Source of the DNA: Sabulitectum sp964604135
GTDB taxonomy: Bacteria; Fermentibacterota; Fermentibacteria; Fermentibacterales; JCC-6
Direction: 5' to 3'
NCBI GenBank assembly: GCA_964604135.1
Contig: CAZRXU010000136.1
Location: 1-5,263 of the forward strand
DNA: 5,263 nucleotides
The first letter of the stretch is position 1. Every line of letters starts with the position of its first letter. The notes below the pieces were generated by a model. The model searched no databases and was not told where the DNA came from. It saw only the letters and a list, made by a program, of their open reading frames with translations. Positions 1-4,881 of the stretch are shown piece by piece. Position numbers and translations under genes: made by a program.

Positions 1-1
1 A

Positions 2-1672
2 ACTGCAGCACTGGCAGACCATCAGGTAGACAACGATCTTTCCAGCGAATGGGAAGCCACCGGTTTCAACAACGGCAGAAGCATGGTAAGAGATTCTAAA
101 GGGTATTTCCACGTGGTATATCACACTCAGGCAGATCCTGACGGCGCACCAGGCGGCATCTGTGATATCATGTACTCTCATACTCTTCTGCCTGCGCCGC
201 CCATCAGCAGTGCAGACTGGGCACCTGCTGTGGAAATAGCACCAAACCCCATGTCGGACGACAGATACCCTTCAATAGCCATTGAACACGGCTTATCCGG
301 AAGCCCCACAAGCAATGATATGCTTCATGTGGTGTGGCAAAGCACAGACATGACAGGCGTTTACCAGATAATGCACTCCTCAAATGTCAACAGCACCATG
401 CCAGCACCGGGACAGTGGAGCGCTCCATTCCCCGTTTACACGAGTGTTCATCATTCCCTAGTTCCGGATGTTGACTGCTCTCTAAACAATGTGGTTCATG
501 TGGTATGGCAGGAGGAAGACTTCAATTCCAATCTCACCTCGGACATTCTGTATTCAAACAGTGTTGATCACGGCGTGAGCTGGTCTGCGTTTCAGAACTT
601 AAGTCTCACGGAGTACAACTCTCAGACACCGGATGTGGCAACTGTTATTGATTTCCCGGAAGCACCGTCCAACTACACCTACTACTCTGAAAGGGTACAT
701 GTTGTCTGGAGTGATGACGGCCCCACATCAGGACCATCCATAATGTACAAAAGCAGCCCGAACGCCGGAATCACATGGGACATCTACGAGAATGTGTCTC
801 TGTTGTCTGGAAGCATAGACAGCGATGGATACCCGTCTCTTACAGTGAGCCGGGAAGACATTCCCCACGTTGCGTGGATGCACGGTGTCTACCCCAACGA
901 CCCAACAACCCCCGGACCGTACATTCCCGGAGCAGACCCAATGAATCCCAACAGCTTTCCCGGCCCTGAAGTTGGGATGTACTCAGCACTTCTTCAGCAG
1001 ATCTACTACAGTAACAGGTTCGGCACCTGGATTCCGTTCGAACTTGTAGACAATACTGTGCCTGAAAACGAATTCCCGTCGATTGCTGTTGACAGAACTG
1101 ACCATCTCTATGTAGCCTGGCAGAGCAACTCAAGCCCTGCGTCAGACTACGATATTCGACAGGCCGAAAGACTTGTCGCAGGCGGTGGATGGTTCAACCA
1201 GGTCACTTTTTACCACCCGGAGCATGACGATCTTTTCCCTTCTGAAGCAACGAAGAAAACAGCTATGTACACCCCCGGATACGACTTTGTCTGGACAATG
1301 ATAGACAGCGATCTATCAGCCGGAGGACACGGACAGCCGGCAGCTCTCTCCCCGGCCCATGAGATATGGTTCAGCGGCAATACAGGCTGGATTCCCACAT
1401 CTGTAGAGGAAACCTGTGCCAGCGTTGCACAGCCAGTTTTCGCTGTAATGAACAACCCGGTTTCATCTGGAACATGGATAAGCACCGGTTCTGAGGGCGG
1501 GATAGTATCGATAGTGGATATCTCTGGAAGAACTGTGCAGATAGAAAACGTTCCAGCCAGCTCCGAAGGCTTCTTCTGGAGCACAGGAGAAAGCATACCT
1601 GAAGGTGTTTACAGAGTAGTTCTGAACGATGGACACGAGATACAGAGTGCAACAGTTACTGTTATCAGATAG
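2..1672 (+). CDS. Secreted BNR/Asp-box beta-propeller protein with C-terminal sorting-tail-like domain (5' truncated)
   Basis: The reading frame is open to the left edge, so the first in-frame ATG (position 83) is internal and the true start and any signal peptide lie outside; 556 residues are visible. At least six repeats carry a core strand of the form HVVW/HVAW/YVAW (fragment residues about 37, 109, 166, 233, 289 and 370), most preceded by a P-S-I-A-V/I-D/E strand. Two contain Asp-boxes, SVDHGVSW (187-194) and SPNAGITW (252-259), typical of sialidase-like/BNR propeller blades. The last ~80 residues (NNPV, VSIVDISGRTV, EGVYRVVL, ending TVTVIR) resemble the type A sorting tail of type IX secretion substrates, or the related FlgD-like Ig fold. 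I infer an extracellular or surface-anchored propeller protein. I see no catalytic sialidase signature in the visible part, so the function may be binding rather than hydrolysis. Family style is well supported; the specific role is unknown. Confidence 0.85.
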   Translation, partial: TAALADHQVDNDLSSEWEATGFNNGRSMVRDSKGYFHVVYHTQADPDGAPGGICDIMYSHTLLPAPPISSADWAPAVEIAPNPMSDDRYPSIAIEHGLSGSPTSNDMLHVVWQSTDMTGVYQIMHSSNVNSTMPAPGQWSAPFPVYTSVHHSLVPDVDCSLNNVVHVVWQEEDFNSNLTSDILYSNSVDHGVSWSAFQNLSLTEYNSQTPDVATVIDFPEAPSNYTYYSERVHVVWSDDGPTSGPSIMYKSSPNAGITWDIYENVSLLSGSIDSDGYPSLTVSREDIPHVAWMHGVYPNDPTTPGPYIPGADPMNPNSFPGPEVGMYSALLQQIYYSNRFGTWIPFELVDNTVPENEFPSIAVDRTDHLYVAWQSNSSPASDYDIRQAERLVAGGGWFNQVTFYHPEHDDLFPSEATKKTAMYTPGYDFVWTMIDSDLSAGGHGQPAALSPAHEIWFSGNTGWIPTSVEETCASVAQPVFAVMNNPVSSGTWISTGSEGGIVSIVDISGRTVQIENVPASSEGFFWSTGESIPEGVYRVVLNDGHEIQSATVTVIR

Positions 1673-1691
1673 CTGAGAAACCAGCACACAG

Positions 1692-1722
1692 TATCCGGAG
1701 GAGCCACTGGTTCCTCCGGATA
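1692..1722 (+). terminator. Strong hairpin after the propeller gene (probable terminator or 3' end stabiliser)
   Basis: An 11-bp perfect stem (TATCCGGAGGA paired with TCCTCCGGATA) is extended inward by a G-T pair and two C-G pairs to a 3-nt loop. It starts about 20 nt after the TAG stop. Only two T residues follow the stem, so it lacks the U-tract of a classical intrinsic terminator. It may act with Rho, mark an RNA 3' end, or be an imperfect terminator. Confidence 0.6.
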
Positions 1723-1771
1723 TTGTAGAAAGGCACACAATGTTCAACAGATCAAACAGCACAGAAAAAAC

Positions 1772-1831
1772 GTGGATTGCAGAAAATGTGGATTGTTGCT
1801 TATCTTACAATGCACATCCCGTAGTAAGATA
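1772..1831 (+). promoter_or_regulatory. Candidate promoter/operator region upstream of the small exported protein
   Basis: The 207-bp gap between 1672 and 1880 holds no gene. In it, GTGGATTG occurs twice (1772-1779 and 1788-1795), 16 bp apart. A weak promoter-like pair follows: TTGCAG (1777-1782), an 18-bp spacer and TATCTT (1801-1806). TATCTTAC (1801-1808) is matched by a perfect inverted copy, GTAAGATA (1824-1831), with a 15-nt spacer, so the proposed -10 lies inside an inverted repeat. The repeats are seen directly; the promoter match is poor, and a regulatory role is inferred. Confidence 0.3.
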
Positions 1832-1864
1832 CCTCGCTGATGAGTGCAGGAAAGAGACTGAAAC

Positions 1865-1872
1865 AAAGGAGG
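1865..1872 (+). promoter_or_regulatory. Shine-Dalgarno site AAAGGAGG
   Basis: A near-perfect anti-16S complement lies 7 nt before the ATG at 1880. It fixes the start of the small exported protein, and this start also gives a proper signal peptide. Confidence 0.85.
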
Positions 1873-1879
1873 ACGAAGA

Positions 1880-2479
1880 ATGAATTCTTGTGTCTTTTTG
1901 GCTTGTGTCTTTCTTGTTGCCGTTTCAACTGCAGGCCCGGGAACAGACGATTTTCTGCAGTACGATGATGGAGTGGCTGACTGGTTTTCGTTCAAGGGAG
2001 GGTACAGAGGAACTTGGTTTCATCTCGATGATTTCTACCCGGATTTGGATGCATCAAAGTTCGTTGTGAGCTATGCTACGATCTGGTTCTTTCATGTATA
2101 CAGCAACCCCTGGGACACCTCTGAATTCATCGGTGAGATAACAGATGGAACTCCTTACGCCCCGGGAACAGTTCTGGTTTCAACTACAGGTACTGCAACA
2201 CATCTTGCGCCTTCATATATCTACCCTGCCTCGCCCTGTACAACAGGAACAGATTTTACAGTTACTGAAATAGCAGCCTTCAGCACTAACGGGTCACCCT
2301 CAATTGCCAGCGATATTTCACCGGCAGCTCCTCAAAGAAGTTTTACTGTGACAACACCTGGAGTAATCGACATCTGGCAGTACGATTTTCTTGTGCGTGT
2401 AAACGGATACCCGGCGCCGGTGGAACTTGCAAGAACCACATGGGCATCGCTTAAAGCAACATTCGCTGTTACCCGTTGA
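1880..2479 (+). CDS. Small exported protein of unknown family with YDDG motif
   Basis: The 199-residue product begins with a short hydrophobic signal peptide (residues 1-18) and a likely signal peptidase I site after STA-18. The mature part is rich in aromatic and beta-prone residues, with YDDG at 28-31, a tryptophan-rich stretch around 35-78 (W35, W46, W69, W78), and a Ser/Thr/Pro-rich second half. The pattern suggests a beta-sandwich. YDDG followed by strand-rich sequence is reminiscent of modules in secreted proteins of FCB-type candidate phyla, but I do not recognise a named family. Cys4 and Cys9 are in the signal peptide, leaving a single Cys120 in the mature protein, so an intramolecular disulfide is not possible. 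There is no obvious sorting tail or lipobox, so the product is probably periplasmic or released. It follows the propeller gene in the same direction but is separated by a hairpin and 207 bp. Gene reality is well supported by the start, signal peptide and terminator; function is unknown. Confidence 0.8.
   Translation: MNSCVFLACVFLVAVSTAGPGTDDFLQYDDGVADWFSFKGGYRGTWFHLDDFYPDLDASKFVVSYATIWFFHVYSNPWDTSEFIGEITDGTPYAPGTVLVSTTGTATHLAPSYIYPASPCTTGTDFTVTEIAAFSTNGSPSIASDISPAAPQRSFTVTTPGVIDIWQYDFLVRVNGYPAPVELARTTWASLKATFAVTR
1887..1912 (+). repeat. In-frame 15-bp duplication in the signal peptide coding region
   Basis: CTTGTGTCTTT occurs at 1887-1897 and again at 1902-1912, an offset of exactly five codons. 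This gives CVFL twice (residues 4-7 and 9-12) in the hydrophobic core of the signal peptide, consistent with a small tandem duplication. Confidence 0.6.
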
Positions 2480-2483
2480 CGCA

Positions 2484-2512
2484 AAAAGGGCGGCCTAAAC
2501 AGCCGCCCTTTT
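2484..2512. terminator. Bidirectional intrinsic terminator between convergent genes
   Basis: AAAAGGGCGGC (2484-2494) pairs perfectly with GCCGCCCTTTT (2502-2512) around a 7-nt loop. A-rich and T-rich flanks give a U-tract in both directions: four T on the plus strand, and five T on the minus strand because an A run precedes the stem. It begins 4 nt after the stop of the plus-strand gene and about 20 nt after the stop of the minus-strand lipoprotein gene, so it can end both transcripts. Confidence 0.9.
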
Positions 2513-2532
2513 CAATACTATCTGAAACAGTG

Positions 2533-2874
2533 CTACTGAGTAATACTACCAGCTTCAGCGGCAACATCTCCAGCCTCTTCAAGAAGCTCCTGGCCTTCTT
2601 CCACCATCTCGCCAGCCTCTTCTACCATTTCGCCTGCTTCTTCCACCATCTCGCCTGCTTCTTCAACAAGCTCTTCGGCATCAACAACTTCTTCAACCTC
2701 AACGACCTCTTCTACGTCAGCTGTTTCTTCAACATCGGTTGTTTCTTCAACAGTAGCAGCGTCGTCAACTACAGCTGCGTCGTCTGTGGCTGCGGCATCG
2801 TCGGCTGGCTCTCCGCAACCCATACCAAAGATAGCCATGCTAAGAACAAGTGTAGCGATTGTAAGAAATCTCAT
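2533..2874 (-). CDS. Small, highly acidic repeat-containing putative lipoprotein
   Basis: I place the start at the ATG at 2874 because GGAGGG lies 5 nt upstream; an in-frame TTG at 2904 would add ten residues that include RIRR and has no such site. The 113-residue product opens with a basic-hydrophobic signal sequence ending in GMGC (Cys20). This resembles a lipobox with an unusual -3 Gly, so lipidation is likely but not certain. After Cys20 there are no Lys, Arg or His, and about 40% of the 93 residues are Asp or Glu. The tail holds DDAA-type repeats (25-40), four hexapeptides of VEETxD type (42-65), then three perfect heptapeptides EEAGEMV (71-91) and two degenerate copies to 105. In the heptads Ala and Met fall at a 3-4 spacing, compatible with a long amphipathic helix or coiled coil. 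It lies downstream of RNase HIII on the same strand but probably has its own promoter. The function is unknown; an acidic envelope spacer or cation-binding role is speculation. Confidence 0.8.
   Translation of the reverse strand: MRFLTIATLVLSMAIFGMGCGEPADDAAATDDAAVVDDAATVEETTDVEETADVEEVVEVEEVVDAEELVEEAGEMVEEAGEMVEEAGEMVEEGQELLEEAGDVAAEAGSITQ
2602..2664 (-). repeat. Three tandem 21-bp units encoding EEAGEMV
   Basis: Three consecutive 21-bp units (2644-2664, 2623-2643, 2602-2622) encode the identical heptapeptide EEAGEMV and differ only at silent positions. Two further degenerate units continue to 2560. The near-identical codons suggest expansion by slippage or recombination. Confidence 0.85.
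2680..2751 (-). repeat. Four tandem 18-bp units encoding VEE-x-x-D/E
   Basis: Four 18-bp units encode VEETTD, VEETAD, VEEVVE and VEEVVD in direct succession, immediately upstream in the gene from the 21-bp array. The period changes from six to seven residues across a short junction. Confidence 0.8.
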
Positions 2875-2879
2875 CGTAT

Positions 2880-2885
2880 CCCTCC
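2880..2885 (-). promoter_or_regulatory. Shine-Dalgarno site GGAGGG deciding the lipoprotein start
   Basis: On the minus strand GGAGGG ends 5 nt before the ATG at 2874. It supports that start over the upstream in-frame TTG at 2904. Confidence 0.75.
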
Positions 2886-2891
2886 GGATTC

Positions 2892-2916
2892 TGTTGTACA
2901 ACAATTCTGTATAATA
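2892..2916 (-). promoter_or_regulatory. -10-like box with a 12-bp palindrome near the transcription start
   Basis: Reading the minus strand, TATTAT (2911-2916) matches five of six bases of a -10 hexamer; I found no good -35 at 16-18 bp. The inferred transcription start would fall around 2903-2905. There, TGTTGTACAACA (2892-2903) is a perfect 12-bp palindrome. A palindrome over the start site is where a dimeric repressor would bind. The seven-base word ATTCTGT also flanks it as a direct repeat (2888-2894 and 2904-2910). The sequence facts are direct; the operator role is inferred. Confidence 0.4.
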
Positions 2917-2963
2917 ATTCGCCTCTGGACACTGGACCGCCTGGCCCGAATAATCGCAATTAT

Positions 2964-3893
2964 CTAAAGATTGTTGAGCCCGGTCAAGTCTAAGTTCGTT
3001 ATCCTCCCGGTATTTGCAAAATGAACCTTTGCGGTACTAACAAGAACTCCGCTTCCATGAAGCCTCACCAGCTCTTTGCCGATGCGATCTACAGAAGCAC
3101 CAGCTCCAGGTTTAAGATCAACACCATAGGTGGAGGAGAGTCTTTCCAGCTCATTGATATAAACACTTCTCGCAATAATGGAAGCAGCTGCCACCACTGG
3201 CTCGCTGTCTTCAGCTCTTACTCGAAGCTCTACTATTCCAGGTCTTACAGACAGCCACGGCTTCAGTCTTTCCATTTTACAGAATTTGTCTATGACAACT
3301 GCAGAGGGTTCCTGTGTTTCTGAAAGCAGTTTTTCAAATACCTTGCCGTGGGCCATAGCCAGGGTATCAAGGCTGTTTCTACCCTTCAGTCTGAAATCGC
3401 TGAAGAGCCGATTGTACTCTGCAGGTGAAACGATGGAAACCGCGTAATTCACACCGGGCATCTCGGTAATTCTTTCGTACAGCTCGCGAACTTTTGCTGA
3501 AGACAACTTTTTGGAATCTGCTGCACCTAATGCTGTAAGTTCTTGTGCAGTACTTAGGTGACAAGCGACTGCCGCAACAACAAGGGGGCCCAAATAGTCG
3601 CCCTTACCCGCCTCATCACTGCCGGCACGAAACCCGGCTGGAACGGAAACCGCAGCTGCAGGCGAAACTTCTGCTAAAACCTTACCGAGAAGCTCTGCGT
3701 CTCCCCCTGCCTGCACCATCGAATTACCTTTTTTCTTCGAATTGTAAAGGTTAATCTTGCAACGGGCACCAGACCGTTCCAGGGAAAGCTGAACTCCGTA
3801 GGGCAGCTCCTTCTGCGCCACAACTGAAACGCCAATAGATGAAAGCCTTTTCAGAGTCGACTGAAGGTGATCTATCAAACCAGGGGAAATCAC
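2964..3893 (-). CDS. rnhC: Ribonuclease HIII
   Basis: RNase HIII is a type 2 RNase H that cleaves the RNA strand of RNA-DNA hybrids in the cytoplasm, acting on R-loops, primers or misincorporated ribonucleotides. The 309-residue product has the usual HIII length: an N-terminal ~80 residues fitting the TBP-like DUF3378 substrate-binding domain, then the catalytic domain. Visible motifs are GSDEAGKGDYLGP (91-103) with the catalytic D93-E94 pair and the HIII-type GKGDY rather than the HII-type GRG; DSKKLS (126-131); VVIDKF (199-204) with D202; AEDSE followed by VVAAASIIAR (227-242); and AKVHFANT (288-295), a C-terminal HIII signature. All catalytic acidic positions appear filled. The start is GTG, and its GTGA overlaps the TGA stop of the upstream DUF3108 gene. 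No strong ribosome site precedes it, so translation is probably coupled. The stop is TAG, with 89 bp before the lipoprotein start. Confidence 0.95.
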   Translation of the reverse strand: MISPGLIDHLQSTLKRLSSIGVSVVAQKELPYGVQLSLERSGARCKINLYNSKKKGNSMVQAGGDAELLGKVLAEVSPAAAVSVPAGFRAGSDEAGKGDYLGPLVVAAVACHLSTAQELTALGAADSKKLSSAKVRELYERITEMPGVNYAVSIVSPAEYNRLFSDFRLKGRNSLDTLAMAHGKVFEKLLSETQEPSAVVIDKFCKMERLKPWLSVRPGIVELRVRAEDSEPVVAAASIIARSVYINELERLSSTYGVDLKPGAGASVDRIGKELVRLHGSGVLVSTAKVHFANTGRITNLDLTGLNNL

Positions 3894-4696
3894 TGAAAGG
3901 GGTTCTCGACTTCCAGCGGTGTTCCCATGGTAAAATCTTCAAGCATGCATGTTATCTCACCTATTACAATGGAAGCACTCATAAGCACCGGCATGTGCCT
4001 TTCGTCGTCGGTAACCCATATAAATATCTCTCCCTGCTGCTTGAAAAGACCGTCGCCTCTGAGAACCGGTTGAAGCTGTATGCAGTCAAAAGACCCGGCT
4101 CTGGTGCGGATTCTTTCGCGGTCAAGAACCTTTACCTCAAGAGGATAGTTATCGTTGTCTACATGAACATCAATGTAGAAATTACCGCCAGGTTCAAGTT
4201 CTCTGGTTCTTGCGTAATAGAATGCACTGAGAACATCCATGGCATGGGGCGGAATTTCTATTTCTGCCAGTTCCGGATCTTCCTCATCGGGGTAGTAGGC
4301 AAAACCTGCTTCCTGGTCGAAGTACATCTCTTCACTACTGGAAAACTCACCCTCCTGAATACTCTTCATAAATGTAAGAGAATGAAGCTGAACAATATCA
4401 AGAAGAGCTTCGTTAGTGTCTCTTACTTCGAAGAAGCTGCTGAAAGCTGGGTTGGAACCAGCCTCTGCTGTTATTCTGTAAGCAAGCAGGCCATCGTGAT
4501 CCACAGGACCTGTAACGCTGAGAGTTGCTGTACCAGCCTTTATTATTCCGTATTCAACACTGAACACAAGCCTTTCTCCCGGCCCCCACGCAGTGTTCTC
4601 TGCATACCTTCTCTGATACTCTCCCCAGTCCCACACAGAACCATAGGCAAAACAGGATACAGACACGCCAAGAAAAAGAATTGAAACCAGTTTCAT
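3890..4696 (-). CDS. DUF3108-family exported protein
   Basis: The 268-residue product has a signal peptide (residues 1-19, hydrophobic 3-13). Cleavage may follow AYG-19; a Cys at 15 after SVS leaves a lipoprotein site as a less likely option. The mature part matches the DUF3108 pattern: PGERLVF (39-45), GIIKAGTATL (50-59), DVLSAFYYAR (154-163), a strand with RE followed by AGSF (about 193-203), and IWVTDDERHMPV (226-237) before IGEI. Family members are envelope proteins of unclear biochemical role, probably a beta-rich barrel-like fold. I choose the ATG at 4696 over the one at 4702, because AAAGG lies 6 nt before the former and directly abuts the latter. The gene overlaps the RNase HIII start by 4 bp, so the two share an mRNA, although an envelope protein and a nucleic-acid enzyme have no evident functional link. 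An antisense open frame covers most of the gene but lacks protein-like features. Confidence 0.9.
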   Translation of the reverse strand: MKLVSILFLGVSVSCFAYGSVWDWGEYQRRYAENTAWGPGERLVFSVEYGIIKAGTATLSVTGPVDHDGLLAYRITAEAGSNPAFSSFFEVRDTNEALLDIVQLHSLTFMKSIQEGEFSSSEEMYFDQEAGFAYYPDEEDPELAEIEIPPHAMDVLSAFYYARTRELEPGGNFYIDVHVDNDNYPLEVKVLDRERIRTRAGSFDCIQLQPVLRGDGLFKQQGEIFIWVTDDERHMPVLMSASIVIGEITCMLEDFTMGTPLEVENPFQ

Positions 4697-4700
4697 ACAC

Positions 4701-4708
4701 ATCCTTTC
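4701..4708 (-). promoter_or_regulatory. Shine-Dalgarno GAAAGGAT overlapping the first of two ATGs
   Basis: On the minus strand GAAAGGAT runs into an ATG at 4702, followed by TGT and a second ATG at 4696. Spacing favours the second ATG as the real start of the DUF3108 gene. Confidence 0.65.
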
Positions 4709-4868
4709 GAAATAGTCTCTGCAGTATGTACATCACCAGAAACTAAGTTGTTCCAATTACTCTGTCCACCTGCTTCCTGGAGATTCGCCGGACAAAGAAG
4801 CAGCCGGACTTTTCCTCCACTTCTGCCTCTTTTATAAATCAATCGTCCACAAAGCGAAACTGCAACTC
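4709..4868. promoter_or_regulatory. Divergent intergenic region with candidate promoters
   Basis: This non-coding gap separates the divergent DUF3108 and aminotransferase genes and should carry promoters both ways. For the aminotransferase, TATAAA at 4833-4838 is a good -10 match, but only a poor TTTTCC (4810-4815) sits at the -35 distance. For the minus strand, TGGACA (plus positions 4763-4768) is a good -35 match, with a weak TAGTTT (4740-4745) 17 bp away. GCCGGAC occurs twice, 16 bp apart (4787-4793 and 4803-4809). Assignments are tentative. Confidence 0.35.
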
Positions 4869-4871
4869 AAA

Positions 4872-4877
4872 GGGGAG
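4872..4877 (+). promoter_or_regulatory. Shine-Dalgarno GGGGAG of the aminotransferase gene
   Basis: AAAGGGGAG ends 4 nt before the ATG at 4882 and supports that start. The frame stays open for some distance upstream, but no better start with a ribosome site was seen. Confidence 0.65.
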
Positions 4878-4881
4878 CCGC

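Noticed and set aside
83..85. ATG at 83 as the true start of the propeller gene
   Set aside because: The frame continues open to the left edge with propeller-like sequence, and no ribosome site or signal peptide is present at this ATG.
1210..1762. Several minus-strand open frames (about 1210-1596, 1371-1652, 1463-1762)
   Set aside because: They overlap each other and lie antisense to the well-supported propeller and sorting-tail coding sequence.
2560..2751. Regular 18- and 21-bp repeats considered as a CRISPR or minisatellite array
   Set aside because: There are no unique spacers, the periods are multiples of three, and the repeats are in frame within a protein with an export signal.
2875..2904. 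TTG start at 2904 for the lipoprotein
   Set aside because: It has no suitable ribosome site, would place the ribosome site and palindrome inside the coding region, and would add a basic stretch before a normal signal peptide.
2476..2967. 163-residue plus-strand open frame over the acidic lipoprotein gene
   Set aside because: It is the antisense of repetitive GAA/GAG/GTT codons, giving Phe/His/Leu-rich low-complexity sequence. The minus strand has the signal peptide, ribosome site and terminator.
3839..4684. 281-residue plus-strand open frame antisense to the DUF3108 gene
   Set aside because: It shows no domain pattern, signal peptide or ribosome site, while the minus strand matches DUF3108 along its length.
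4787..4809. GCCGGAC direct repeat 16 bp apart between the divergent genes
   Set aside because: A single 7-bp repeat in GC-rich context is easily due to chance, so it is only mentioned within the intergenic entry.
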